Source: Kiloniellaceae bacterium (GTDB lineage Bacteria > Pseudomonadota > Alphaproteobacteria > Kiloniellales > J153). Taken from it: DNA of 33,992 nucleotides. The notes beneath the pieces are model-generated. The model made no database searches. It had not been told where the DNA came from and worked only from the letters and a program-made list of their open reading frames with translations. Of the stretch, positions 7,663-17,352 are shown piece by piece. The stretch is from the NCBI GenBank assembly GCA_021776135.1, contig JAJFGL010000064.1:1-33992 (forward strand). The letters are read 5' to 3'. Position 1 is the first letter of the stretch. Every line of letters begins with the position of its first letter. The translations under genes were made by a program, and so were the position numbers.

Positions 7663-8592
7663 ATGGCACAAGTTAATCTCAAAGGACGGGCGCTTCTTGC
7701 GTTGCGCATTGTGCTTACCGTCGCCGCTTGGGTTTTGCTTATCACCTATGCCCACCACCTGAACCATAAATATATCGGCGGCATAAAGGAGATATTCGAA
7801 TCGCCCCTATCGCAAATGGGCGCCCAAGTCGTTATTCTCAGCATCCTCGTTTACCTCATAACGCTTAGTTTGCCCTTCCTCCCGCAACTAAGGTTCCGCA
7901 GCTTATGCTTGCTCGTTTTTTGGGCGTTGTTGCTGGTTCTTGGGCATCAGTTGTCACATCAAGGATTTCATGAACTGCAAGGCGCGCTCACGTCATCGGG
8001 CTATGAAATCGGAATCGTTGCCTTGACGATGTCTGGCTTGGCGTATCTTCTCCTTCTCGCCCTGCCTTTTGTTCCCGGCGTTGAATTGGGTCTGTTGATA
8101 ATGTTAATTTTTGGCCTTGAAGGGGTTATTGCCGCCTATTTGGCAACCATCGGCGGGTTATGCCTTGCCTTTACGGGAGCCCGGTTGCTCCCAAACCAGA
8201 TGACATCCCGATGGATGTTACGGCTGGGACTATCCGAAGCTGCGGAGAATCCGGGGGCGGCGATCAATGGCATGGTGGCCAATGCCAAGGGGGCAGGCAG
8301 GCTGACCGGAAAGATTAGAACCTTTCTCCTTGATCATCGTTACCTCACTCTGGCCATGTGCTTGAACCTGCCGGGAAATTCGGTGCTTGGTGGCGGCGGT
8401 GGCATAGCTTTTCTCAGCGGCTTAAGCGGCCAATTTCATTGGCGGCGATTCATCCTGACCGTTGTCCTCGCCACCGCACCAATTCCGATTTTGGTCCTGT
8501 CCGGCATGGTGCCGCTAGAGCCGTTGTTGGAGAGGCACGGCATCGTGCATGACCTGTTAAGATTTGTGGAAGGCTTTATCATACACGATTAG
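7663..8592 (+). CDS. VTT/DedA-like integral membrane protein
   Basis: The ATG at 7663 sits just after a strong GGAGGAGGG ribosome site and gives 309 residues with about seven hydrophobic segments. The C-terminal part, CLNLPGNSVLGGGGGIAF followed by the LSGLSGQFHWRRFILTVVLA stretch, resembles the glycine-rich core of VTT (SNARE-associated, TVP38/DedA) proteins, which are lipid scramblases or transporters. Base composition is clearly AT-richer than the neighbours, with codons such as TTA, ATA and GTT used freely. A short inverted-repeat element follows it, and together these suggest transfer. Family placement is moderate; substrate is unknown. Confidence 0.7.
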   Translation: MAQVNLKGRALLALRIVLTVAAWVLLITYAHHLNHKYIGGIKEIFESPLSQMGAQVVILSILVYLITLSLPFLPQLRFRSLCLLVFWALLLVLGHQLSHQGFHELQGALTSSGYEIGIVALTMSGLAYLLLLALPFVPGVELGLLIMLIFGLEGVIAAYLATIGGLCLAFTGARLLPNQMTSRWMLRLGLSEAAENPGAAINGMVANAKGAGRLTGKIRTFLLDHRYLTLAMCLNLPGNSVLGGGGGIAFLSGLSGQFHWRRFILTVVLATAPIPILVLSGMVPLEPLLERHGIVHDLLRFVEGFIIHD

Positions 8593-8616
8593 AATTAAGT
8601 TCCGTTTCTGGCTGAG

Positions 8617-8758
8617 GCTGTTGAAGAACTATTTTGGCGCCCACTTTGCGCAAGATTGATTCGTGATGTGAAGAATTAACGCAAGGATGATTCGTTAAAG
8701 CCCGGCCTTTGATTCTATCGTTGCGCCGAAGCCCGCACTCTCAGAGTTCTTCAACAGC
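8617..8758. mobile_element. 142-bp inverted-repeat element (MITE or IS remnant)
   Basis: GCTGTTGAAGAACT (8617-8630) and AGTTCTTCAACAGC (8745-8758) are perfect 14-bp inverted repeats. The interior is AT-richer, has GCGC-CAA/TTGCGC arms and no gene. Ends of the form GGCTGTTGAA are common on transposable elements, so this is probably a non-autonomous element or deleted IS. The following bases, 8759-8884, show nothing I can recognise. Confidence 0.55.
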
Positions 8759-8884
8759 TACGGCTAAAAGCGGAGGTGTCCAAATGCGCGGATTAGCGGC
8801 TGGTTTTGTCACTACTGCTGAACACGAAGACCCGCCGCTACCCAAAAACTTGATGATGAGTACACGTTCTAAGGTCCGACAGCC

Positions 8885-11800
8885 TTATTCCGCCGCTGCG
8901 GTACGCACGCGCGGCGGCGCTTTCACGCCGCGCCGGCGGTCGCGCCAGGCGGCTACGTTGGCGCGCAGCATGAGGGCGCAGGGGGTCACGATCAGGGTCA
9001 GTACGGTGGCGAAGGTCAGGCCGAAGGCGATGGCGGTCGATAGCTGCCGCCACCACTGGGTCGAGGGCGCGCCGATTAGAACCTCGCGGGTTATGAAGTC
9101 CACATTGATTCCCAAGACCATGGGGGCGAGCCCCAGAATGGTTGTGACGGTGGTCAAAAGCACGGGCCGCAGGCGTTGCGCGCCGGTACGCAGGATCGCC
9201 TCGGCCGGTGTCGCCGCCGTATGCTTCAAGCGGTCGAAGGTATCGATCAAGACGATGTTGTTGTTGACCACGATACCGGCCAGCGCGATGACGCCGATGC
9301 CGGACATGACGATGCCGAAGGGTTGATCGATGACCAACAGGCCGATCATCACGCCGATGGTGGACATGATGACCGCGGAGAGAATCAGAAACGCGCTGTA
9401 AAAACTGTTGAACTGGGTGACCAGGATAATGGCCATGAGAAAAATCGCCACGCCGAAAGCCTTGACCAGGAACTGTTGAGCTTCCTGCTGTTCCTGATCC
9501 TCGCCCTTGAAGGATACCTCCAAGCGCGGGTCCATCTCGGCGGTGGCCAGCCAGGCGCGAACTTCCCGCACCTTGCCGTCGGCCAGAAGTCCGGTCGCCA
9601 CCTCCGCCTTCACGGTCATGGTGCGGCGGCCGTCCACACGCCGGAGCAAGCTGACCTTCGGCTTGGCGGTCCGGGTGACGAAATTGGAGATCGGCACCAA
9701 GCCCATGGCCGTTTGCACCCGGATCTGGTCCAACTGGGTAATGTTTCTGTTGGCGGTCGGCAGACGGACGACGATATCGACCTCCTTGTTACTGCCGTCG
9801 GGGCGAAAGTCGCCCAGCTTCATGCCATTGGTGATCATGCGCACATAGCTGCCGATAAGGGTCACGTCGGCGCCGAATTTCGCCGCCTGGGCGCGGTCGA
9901 TTTGGATTTCCCACTCGATGCCGGGCACCGGGCGTCCGTCTTCGATATCGACGAAACCGCCCAGGTCTTCCAGGGCCGCGGCGACCCGTTTCGCGGCCGG
10001 TTCGATCAACTCGGGAAAGTCGGACCCGATCTCGATCTGGATCGGCTTGCCGACCGGCGGGCCGGCCTCTTGCTTGCGGGGTTCGACGATCACCCCCGCC
10101 AGGGGCGCCGCCCGGCGTTTTATATCGGCGAGTATGTCGTCGGCCGGGCGGCGGCGATCCCAATCGGTGAATTCTAGCTGGATGGTGCCGATTAAATCTT
10201 CCGGCTCGTCGCGCTCGATGCCCGAGGAGGCGACGCTGGCGGCGTAGATGGAATGCAGTTCCCCGGTTTCGCGTTGCAGGTCGAGAATGACGTTTTCCAC
10301 TTGTTGCAGCAGGGAATCGCGTTCCAGGATCGATAAATTTCCCCGGGCGTGTATTTGCAGCGCCGCGTTGTCGGGTTCCACCTCGGGAAAGAATTCGATC
10401 CCGCGTCCGAACTTGGCGTAAGAGACTTGGGCGGCGATCATGACAGCGAGCGCCGCCATGAGAACCTTGGCGGGGTGGCGCAGGGCGGCGCGCAGAACCC
10501 GCAGGTATGTGCCGGTGAATCCCTCTAGCAGATTAATGTCGCCGCTGTCCCCGGCGGCCAGCGCCTTCATGGTGGCGGGACTAACGCCGCCGCCCGCCCG
10601 GCCGAAAACCGACCCCAGGGTGGGTACGAAGATCAAGGCCATGAACAAAGAGGCGGTGAGCGTCGCGAGCAGGGTGATCGGCAGGTATTTCATGAACTCG
10701 CCGACAATCCCCGGCCAAAACAACAGCGGCATGAAAGCGGCCAGGGTGGTCACGGTCGAGGCGGTAATGGGCCAGGCCATGCGCTTGCCGGCCAAGGCGT
10801 AGGCGCTGCGCGGCGCTTCGCCTTCCATCATCTTGCGGTCGGCGTATTCGGTCACCACGATGGCGCCGTCGACCAGCATCCCGACCGCGAGGATAAGGGC
10901 GAAGAGCACGACGATATTGATCGTGTAGCCAAGCGCGGCAAGAACCAGAATCCCGGCCAGGAACGACCCCGGTATTGCGACCCCGACCAGGCCCGCGGTA
11001 CGCAGGCCCAGGGCCGCGACCACGATCACCATGACCAGCAGAACCGCGCTCATGACGTTGTTTTGCAGATCGGTCAGCATGGCGCGGATGTCGGTGGATT
11101 TATCCTGGCTATAGGTGACCGTCACCTCGCCAGGCCAGGAACGGCGTTCGGATTCCACCGTGCGGCGCACGTCTTCGATGGTCTCGATGATATTTACGCC
11201 GGTTCGCTTGGAAATCTCCAAGGCCAGCGCCGGCCGGCCGTTAATCCGGGCAAAGCCTTCAGGGTCCTTGAAGGTCGGGCGCAGCTTGGCGATATCGCGC
11301 ACGCGCACCACGGCGTCGCCATTGACCTTGAGCGGCATGTCGAGGATGTCGTCGGGGGTCTCGAACAGGCCCGGCAGCTTGACCGCGAAACGGCCTTGCC
11401 CGGTATCGATGGCACCGGCCGCGACCACCCGGTTGGAACGGCCGACGGCGGCAATGATGTCGTCCGCGTTCAGGCTGTAACTTTCCAGAATCAAGGGATC
11501 GACGATCAGTTCCACGACCTCGTCCCGTTCGCCGGCGACCCGGGCGTCGAGGACGCGCGTCAGACCCTCAAGATCATCGCTCAAATCGCGCGCCAGTTGC
11601 AGCAGGGTGCGTTCCGGCAAGTCGCCGGACAGGGTGACCACCAGGACCGGAAATAGGCTGAGGTTTATCTCGTGAACCGTCGGTTCGTCGGCGTCGTCGG
11701 GAAGATCCGGCCGCGCCAGGTCGACCTTCTCGCGCACGTCGGCCAGGGCCGTGTCGCCGTCGAAGCCGGCCTCGAACTCCAGCACGATATTGGCGCCGCC

Positions 11801-12061
11801 CAGGAAGGCCGTGGAACGGATTTCCTTGATCCCGCCGATGTCGCGGAGCTGCTGCTCCATGGGTTCGATGAGCAAACTTTCGGCGTCGCCGGGGGAGATG
11901 CCCTCGTGGGTGATATTGACGTAGAGCACCGGTATCTGGATGTCGGGTTCGGCTTCCTTGGGTATGGTCGCATAGGCGTAAGCGCCGGCGATCAGAATCA
12001 GCACCAAGCAGGCGATGACCGTTCTCGCGCGGCCGATCGCGGCGTCGATAATGGCGTTCAT
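8885..12061 (-). CDS. RND efflux transporter permease subunit
   Basis: This 1058-residue protein has the AcrB-type architecture: an N-terminal helix (about 13-32), a large periplasmic porter domain, a block of five to six membrane helices in mid-protein, a second porter domain and a final membrane block. The helix-4 motif reads VGMLVDGAIVVTEYADR, keeping one of the two usual proton-relay aspartates; the second position is Gly. It exports drugs or other amphiphiles using proton motive force in a tripartite complex. Its start overlaps the adaptor stop by 4 bp, and a PadR regulator lies upstream. The outer-membrane channel is not in this window. Substrate cannot be told from sequence. Confidence 0.95.
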   Translation of the reverse strand: MNAIIDAAIGRARTVIACLVLILIAGAYAYATIPKEAEPDIQIPVLYVNITHEGISPGDAESLLIEPMEQQLRDIGGIKEIRSTAFLGGANIVLEFEAGFDGDTALADVREKVDLARPDLPDDADEPTVHEINLSLFPVLVVTLSGDLPERTLLQLARDLSDDLEGLTRVLDARVAGERDEVVELIVDPLILESYSLNADDIIAAVGRSNRVVAAGAIDTGQGRFAVKLPGLFETPDDILDMPLKVNGDAVVRVRDIAKLRPTFKDPEGFARINGRPALALEISKRTGVNIIETIEDVRRTVESERRSWPGEVTVTYSQDKSTDIRAMLTDLQNNVMSAVLLVMVIVVAALGLRTAGLVGVAIPGSFLAGILVLAALGYTINIVVLFALILAVGMLVDGAIVVTEYADRKMMEGEAPRSAYALAGKRMAWPITASTVTTLAAFMPLLFWPGIVGEFMKYLPITLLATLTASLFMALIFVPTLGSVFGRAGGGVSPATMKALAAGDSGDINLLEGFTGTYLRVLRAALRHPAKVLMAALAVMIAAQVSYAKFGRGIEFFPEVEPDNAALQIHARGNLSILERDSLLQQVENVILDLQRETGELHSIYAASVASSGIERDEPEDLIGTIQLEFTDWDRRRPADDILADIKRRAAPLAGVIVEPRKQEAGPPVGKPIQIEIGSDFPELIEPAAKRVAAALEDLGGFVDIEDGRPVPGIEWEIQIDRAQAAKFGADVTLIGSYVRMITNGMKLGDFRPDGSNKEVDIVVRLPTANRNITQLDQIRVQTAMGLVPISNFVTRTAKPKVSLLRRVDGRRTMTVKAEVATGLLADGKVREVRAWLATAEMDPRLEVSFKGEDQEQQEAQQFLVKAFGVAIFLMAIILVTQFNSFYSAFLILSAVIMSTIGVMIGLLVIDQPFGIVMSGIGVIALAGIVVNNNIVLIDTFDRLKHTAATPAEAILRTGAQRLRPVLLTTVTTILGLAPMVLGINVDFITREVLIGAPSTQWWRQLSTAIAFGLTFATVLTLIVTPCALMLRANVAAWRDRRRGVKAPPRVRTAAAE

Positions 12062-13194
12062 GTGGCGTCGTCGCGGGGCAGAACGGCCGTGCTGGCGCCC
12101 GCGCCCTGGACGAAGGGAGTCAGGGTTTTTTCGTCTATGGGCCGCACTGCCTGGCCGTCGTTAATGAACTCCTGGCCAACGGTGATCAGGATCGCGCGAT
12201 CCGGCAGCCCCGATATCCAGACCCCGGCGGGCTCCTCGTCGATCACCTTGACCGGGATGAAGACGACCCTGTTTCCCGGCCCCAGGGTCTTGACGCCGAT
12301 CTGTCCCGAATCGCTCAGGGTCAGTATGGCCGGCGAGATCAGGTGCGCGACGACTTGCAGGAGCGGCAGGGTCACCTCGGCGCTTGCCCCGTCGGACAGT
12401 TTCCCGTCGAGGTTCTCAACCTCGGCCTCGACCCGGAAGGTTCGGGTCTCCGGGTCGGCTTCCGGCGAGATGTAGCTGACAACGCCTTCCACCGCCTGCC
12501 CGTCGATCAAGCGGGCGCTTGCCAGGGCCCCGGTTTTCAGGCGGCCCGCGTCGCGCTCGCTGACCTGGACCACGACCAGCAGGGGATCGAGATCGATCAG
12601 GCGTGCGACCGGATCGCCCATCTCGACGAAATCGCCGATCTCGACGTAGCGCGCGACGATGGTGCCGGCGAAGGGGGCTTCGATGGAGATGTCGTCCATG
12701 GCCATGAGCGCCGCCTTCACCGCTGTCTTCGCCTCGTCCAGGTTGGCCTGGGCCGCCGCCAGCTGGGTTTCGGCGCGAAAGCCCTTTTGGGTGAGCTGTG
12801 TGTTGGCTTCGAATTCGATTTGCCGTTGCTTGAGCCGCGACCGGGCTTCCGCCAGGCGGGCCGGGCGTTCGTCCGCGTCGATCCGCGCCAGGAGCGCGCC
12901 GGCCTCGACCAGGCGTCCTTTTTCGGCGTCCAGTTCGACGATCCGGCCCTTGGTCTCGGCCTTGATATCGATCTTGCGGTCGGCCTCGGTCTGGCCGCGC
13001 AAGGTGATGCGGGCCTGGCGGACCTGGGCCTGCTGCACCCGGACCCGGACCGACGGCACGGCCGCCTCGGTTGTCAAATCGGCGGGCGGTTTATCGCTCG
13101 CCTTGGAAGCGCCGGGATCGCCTAGCTGGCCGGAGCCGATCCAGGCGGCGGCGGCCACGGCCAATACGATGGCAATAAGGAAAGAACGTTTCAT
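12058..13194 (-). CDS. RND efflux periplasmic adaptor (HlyD/MFP family)
   Basis: A 378-residue membrane-fusion protein that links the RND pump to an outer-membrane channel. It has an N-terminal signal or anchor helix (FLIAIVLAVAAAAWIGSG, about 4-21) and a lipoyl half-motif (ETKGRIVELDAEKGRLVEAG). An alpha-hairpin (about 110-165, ...LTQKGFRAETQLAAAQANLDEAKTAV) is followed by the second lipoyl half (APFAGTIVARYVEIGDFV) and a beta-barrel domain. It overlaps the permease gene by 4 bp, giving tight coupling. Start ATG at 13194; the ribosome site is weak. Probably controlled by the PadR protein encoded immediately upstream. Confidence 0.93.
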   Translation of the reverse strand: MKRSFLIAIVLAVAAAAWIGSGQLGDPGASKASDKPPADLTTEAAVPSVRVRVQQAQVRQARITLRGQTEADRKIDIKAETKGRIVELDAEKGRLVEAGALLARIDADERPARLAEARSRLKQRQIEFEANTQLTQKGFRAETQLAAAQANLDEAKTAVKAALMAMDDISIEAPFAGTIVARYVEIGDFVEMGDPVARLIDLDPLLVVVQVSERDAGRLKTGALASARLIDGQAVEGVVSYISPEADPETRTFRVEAEVENLDGKLSDGASAEVTLPLLQVVAHLISPAILTLSDSGQIGVKTLGPGNRVVFIPVKVIDEEPAGVWISGLPDRAILITVGQEFINDGQAVRPIDEKTLTPFVQGAGASTAVLPRDDAT

Positions 13195-13205
13195 GCTACG
13201 GAATC

Positions 13206-13265
13206 TTATACGAAATTGGGTCCAGGATTATACGTAACGAATAGAAAGACATACGCAATTATACG
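13206..13265 (-). promoter_or_regulatory. Candidate promoter and repeated motif upstream of the RND operon
   Basis: TTATACG occurs at 13206-13212, 13228-13234 and 13259-13265, with a partial copy ATACG at 13251-13255. Read on the minus strand two of them give perfect -10 hexamers TATAAT (13227-13232 and 13258-13263). The nearer one would start transcription about 25 nt upstream of the adaptor ATG. The repeats could also be regulator-binding sites. No convincing -35 at 17 bp spacing was seen. Confidence 0.45.
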
Positions 13266-13270
13266 CCGTT

Positions 13271-13813
13271 TTACTCGGCGGCCAGGTGGTTCGCCGCCGA
13301 GACTTGGTCCAGAAAGCGGCCGCGATTGGCGCTCAGATACTCCGCCGCCGTCCGGTAAATGGTTAAGCCGAGGCCATGGACGAAAACCTCTCCGGGCCGC
13401 TCAGCGCAGTGCCCGCAGGTCTCCATGCGCGCCAGGGTGTCCCGGTACCAGGCGATCCGGCGGTCGATCAGTCCGGCCAGGTGCGCTACAGGTAAGTGGT
13501 TGGCGAAAAACAGAATAAACAGGAAATCGGAGCGCACCTTATCGTCGCCGGGAGGCGCCAGGAGGGCTGCGTCCAGGGCCGCCCGTCCTTGTGCCGTGAT
13601 CGAGAATACCTTCTTATCGGGGCGCTTTTCCTGGGCCTGTTCCGTGCCCAGGACCATGCCCTCGTCGCTCAAGGCCCCCAAGGCCGGGTAAATGGCCCCG
13701 AAGCTGGCGGCGTGGATATGGCCGAAAGGGCCCTCCTCGAAGGCCTTCTTGATCTCGTAGCCGGTCGCATCCCCCCGGCTCAAAACCCCGAGACAAAGTG
13801 TCCGAATGTCCAT
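13271..13813 (-). CDS. PadR family transcriptional regulator
   Basis: The 180-residue protein begins with the PadR winged helix: MDIRTLCLGVLSRGDATGYE, then IKKAFEEGPFGHIHAASFGA and IYPALGALSDEGMV. A KRPDKKVFSITAQGRAAL wing and a helical C-terminal dimerisation region follow, with a CGHCAE cysteine pair near residue 139. PadR proteins are usually ligand-released repressors, often of efflux pumps. It lies directly upstream of, and co-oriented with, the RND operon, the classic position for its repressor. The Cys pair could sense thiols or metals, but that is speculation. Confidence 0.9.
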   Translation of the reverse strand: MDIRTLCLGVLSRGDATGYEIKKAFEEGPFGHIHAASFGAIYPALGALSDEGMVLGTEQAQEKRPDKKVFSITAQGRAALDAALLAPPGDDKVRSDFLFILFFANHLPVAHLAGLIDRRIAWYRDTLARMETCGHCAERPGEVFVHGLGLTIYRTAAEYLSANRGRFLDQVSAANHLAAE

Positions 13814-13839
13814 GACAGCCTCACCCTCGCGCCGCTCAA

Positions 13840-13860
13840 AGTATATTCCAAATCTATATA
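13840..13860 (-). promoter_or_regulatory. Candidate padR promoter/operator
   Basis: An AT-rich block with TATAT runs on both sides (GTATATTCCAAATCTATATA on the plus strand) stands out 27-47 bp upstream of padR. Read on the minus strand it contains a -10-like TATACT (13840-13845). PadR operators are often ATAT-rich dyads, so autoregulation is possible. The symmetry is imperfect. Confidence 0.3.
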
Positions 13861-13948
13861 TGTCGCTTCGGCATAGGATTACTAGAGGGAGGATGTGGGG
13901 AATATAGGTTTCTCAAATATGAGATAAAAACATAATAATAACAATTAG

Positions 13949-13977
13949 TTGCATCATTTTATGAATCTGGATAAACT
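13949..13977 (+). promoter_or_regulatory. Candidate promoter giving a leaderless FlgC-like mRNA
   Basis: TTGCAT (13949-13954) and TAAACT (13972-13977) are separated by exactly 17 bp. A start 7 bp past the -10 falls on 13984, the A of the ATG of the next gene. This agrees with the absence of any ribosome-binding site before that gene. Confidence 0.4.
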
Positions 13978-13983
13978 ACTTTC

Positions 13984-14376
13984 ATGTCAGCGATTCTGAG
14001 TACGGCCCTGTCCGGCCTGGCGGCCCAGAGCAAGCGCCTGGAGGTCTCGGCCAACAATATCGTCAACCGGGGCAGCACCGGCGTTAGGCCCGGCGAAGCG
14101 CCGCGCGCCGGTGAGTACGTGCCCCAGCGGGTGGTCTTGAGATCGCAGGTGGGCGGCGTGCAAGCCGTTAACGTGCCGGTCGATCCGGCCTCCGTGAAGG
14201 CTTATGAGCCCGGCGCCCCAGGCGCCGACGCCGAAGGCTTCGTGAACCGGCCGAATGTGCAGCTGGAACGCGAAATTGTTAACCAAATCAGTGCATTACA
14301 GAGCTATAAGGCGAACTTGGCGGTGATCCGGGCCGAGGACCACCGTCTGGGCGAGCTCCTGGATCTGGTTTCCTAG
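13984..14376 (+). CDS. FlgC-like flagellar basal-body rod protein (orphan)
   Basis: The 130-residue product has both ends of a rod/hook-type flagellar protein. The N-terminal motif is AILSTALSGLAAQSKRLEVS followed by ANNIVN, and the C-terminal helix is LEREIVNQISALQSYKANLA followed by VIRAEDHRLGELLDLV. Length is close to FlgC (about 134-140). No other flagellar gene is near, and the usual NTxT(G/Y) after ANNI is changed to NRGSTGVRPG. It may be a stand-alone paralogue with a changed role. Its stop overlaps the convergent bluB stop (TAG at 14374-14376 against 14373-14375). The upstream region is strikingly AT-rich and has no Shine-Dalgarno. Confidence 0.75.
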   Translation: MSAILSTALSGLAAQSKRLEVSANNIVNRGSTGVRPGEAPRAGEYVPQRVVLRSQVGGVQAVNVPVDPASVKAYEPGAPGADAEGFVNRPNVQLEREIVNQISALQSYKANLAVIRAEDHRLGELLDLVS

Positions 14377-15044
14377 CGCTCTAGGAGTTTATTGGCGGCT
14401 TCCTGCCTTTCCTCCCAGCCATGACGGGCGAGTTCCGGGTCCAGGTGTTCTTCCTCGGGCCAGCCGAGGCACAGGTACGCCACCAGGGACCAGTCTTCGG
14501 GCACATCCAGGCACCGGACCACGGCCTGGGGATCGAGGATCGAGACCCAGCCGACGCCGATACCGCGCGCCCGGGCCGCCAGCCACAGGGTATGCACGGC
14601 CATGACCACGGAATAGCGCAGGGTTTCCGGCATGGTTCCGCGCCCCAGGCCATGGCCGGCCTGGGTGCCCTCATCGCAGAAGACGGCGAGCTGGACCGGG
14701 GCCTTGTCCAATCCCTCGAGCTTCAGCCGGGCGTATATCTCCGCCCTTTCGCCCCGGTGCCGGGCCAGGGCCTCGGCATTGCAGCGTGCGAAATTGTCGC
14801 GAATGGCGGCCCGGCGGGCGCTATCCGCGACACGCACGAATCGCCAGGGCTGGCTGTAACCCACGGAAGGGGCCAGGACCGCCAGGGCCAATAAATCCGC
14901 CATCGCGCCCGCCGGCAAGGGCGCGCGCCGGAACCGCCGCACATCCCGCCGCCAGAGAAAAAGATCGTGCAGGCGGGCCCGGAATTCCTCATGAAAGTCG
15001 GGGGCGTTTTGCCCGGTTTCGCTGGCTTTATTCATGGCCGGCAT
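14373..15044 (-). CDS. bluB: 5,6-dimethylbenzimidazole synthase (BluB)
   Basis: BluB cleaves reduced flavin mononucleotide with oxygen to make 5,6-dimethylbenzimidazole, the lower ligand of vitamin B12. The nitroreductase fold is clear. Motifs include WRRDVRRFR near the N-terminus, APSVGYSQPWRFVRV, the MAVHTLWLAARARGIGVGWVS helix-strand and PEDWSLVAYLCLGWP. Length (about 220 residues) fits. I prefer an ATG at 15044 (or 15035); a TTG at 15071 is in frame but lacks a properly spaced ribosome site. It follows the sensor kinase gene by a few to about 30 bp on the same strand, so it may be transcribed with the two-component genes. Confidence 0.92.
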   Translation of the reverse strand: MPAMNKASETGQNAPDFHEEFRARLHDLFLWRRDVRRFRRAPLPAGAMADLLALAVLAPSVGYSQPWRFVRVADSARRAAIRDNFARCNAEALARHRGERAEIYARLKLEGLDKAPVQLAVFCDEGTQAGHGLGRGTMPETLRYSVVMAVHTLWLAARARGIGVGWVSILDPQAVVRCLDVPEDWSLVAYLCLGWPEEEHLDPELARHGWEERQEAANKLLER

Positions 15045-15074
15045 TTGGCCCGCTTCACTGCGGCCTGACAAGCC

Positions 15075-16561
15075 TCAAGCCTCTGGGCGGTGCTTCGGCA
15101 AGCGGATCGTCGCGCGTAAGCCGCCGCCCGGCCGGTTGGTCAGGGTTATGTCGCCGCCGTGGCCCCGGACGATGGACCGGGCGATGGCCAAGCCGAGACC
15201 GGCGCCGCCGGTGTCCCGGCTGCGCGAGGCTTCCAGGCGGAGAAAGGCGTCGAAGACCCGCTCAAGATCGGCCTCAGGAATACCAGGGCCGTCGTCGTCA
15301 ACGGTGATTTCGTAGGCCGTGTCCAGGCTGCTCACGGCGACCCGCGCCCGGTCCCCATAGGCGGCCGCGTTCTCGATAACGTTGGTTAGGGCGCGTTTCA
15401 AGGAAACCGGCCGGCAATGATAATGTAACGCTTGAGTCTCCGAATAACGCACGTCCAAACCGCCCTCGGCCAGGTCGTCGCAGAGGCTGGCGATCAGGGC
15501 TGTCAGGTCCATGGGCCGGGTTTCCTCGCGCGCCGCATCCTCGCGCGCGAAGCTTAGGACGGCCTCGACCATCTCCTGCATCTCGGCCAGGGTTTCCAGG
15601 ATCTTTTCCCGGGCTTCGGGATCCTCGACGAACTCGGCACGCAGGCGAAGGCTGGTGATGGGGGTCCGCAGATCGTGGCTGACCGCCGCCAACATGCGCG
15701 TGCGGTCGCGCACGAAGCGTTGCAGCCGTTCAACCATGACGTTGAAGGCTTGGGCGGTTTGGCGCACCTCCCTGGGGCCTTCCTCCGCCAGGGGCGGGAC
15801 CTCCTCGCCGCGGCCCAAGCGCTCCGCCGCGCCGGCCAGGGCGCGCATGGGCCGGGTGATGCGGCGGACCGAAAAGACCACGATCAGCGTGACCGCGAGC
15901 GCCATGAGCGCCAGCCAAGTCAAGGTTGACCAGGCCCAGGCCGGCGCGGCGGGCGGCAGCAGGGTCGCCGCGTTGAGCCAGCGGGCATCGGCCAATTGCA
16001 CTGCGATGGTTAGGCTCAGGGGGCCGGGATAAGGCTGGCCGCGCCAGCGCCACGGATGCGCTGAATCGTCATCGTCATCGTCGCCGTCGTCATCGTCGTC
16101 ATGGCCGTCATGACCGTTCATAGGGCCGCGGTGCATTCGGCTTCGCCATGCGCGCCGCATCATGCGATCCCAGGGTCTAAAGGCATCCGGCGCGGCGGTT
16201 TCGATTCGAACCAAGACGTTTCGCGCCTGGGTGCCATCCAGCATATCCGCCAAATGCTTGCGCAGGGGGTTGTCGCGATGGGCGGCGTCGCCGGGGGCTA
16301 CCGCGCTGTCTTGAGCCAGCCAGTAGCGCAAGCGCGGCCCGCTCGCGGTTTCGACGATTCGATCGCTCAGTTCCGCCGGGATATCGCCCAGCAGACGCAC
16401 GATCGAGAGCGTGCGCGACAGCACCTGGGCGCGGTCGGCGGCGCGGACAGCGTGGCGGCGCTCATCGAGAAACAGGAATACGCTGATCGCCTGAAGAGCC
16501 ACGAGGGCCAGCAGCAGCAAGGTGATCATCTGCCCGGCCAGGCTTCGCGGCCAGATCCGGA

Positions 16562-16565
<4 letters not shown>
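15075..16565 (-). CDS. Sensor histidine kinase with periplasmic Asp/His-rich tract
   Basis: A 496-residue kinase with transmembrane helices at about 13-33 and 215-235 enclosing a 180-residue periplasmic sensor. That sensor carries GHDGHDDDDDGDDDDDDSAH (residues 151-170: twelve Asp and three His). A HAMP domain (RRITRPMRALAGAAERL), the phosphoacceptor H-box AVSHDLRTPITSLRLRAEF, the N-box NVIENAAAYGD and the ATP-binding DDGPGIPEADLERVF and GGAGLGLAIARSIV follow. It overlaps the response regulator gene by 4 bp. The acidic tract is unlike ordinary sensor domains and suggests binding of a divalent cation; this is inference. The tract is encoded by a TCATCG-type triplet repeat (about 16056-16113). 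Confidence 0.93.
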
Positions 16566-17281
<716 letters not shown>

Positions 17282-17352
17282 GGGTCTCGGTTTTGCTTCC
17301 GACTTCGCTTCAAACCTCAATATGCGGTGCCGCGGCCAAGTTGGGGGGAGAA

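Noticed and set aside
8759-8884. A short gene or transposase remnant between the inverted-repeat element and the RND operon
   Set aside because: No frame on either strand shows a family motif or ribosome site.
9176-10177. 333-codon plus-strand frame within the RND permease gene
   Set aside because: His/Asp/Gly-rich composition typical of an antisense shadow; the minus strand gives a full-length RND pump.
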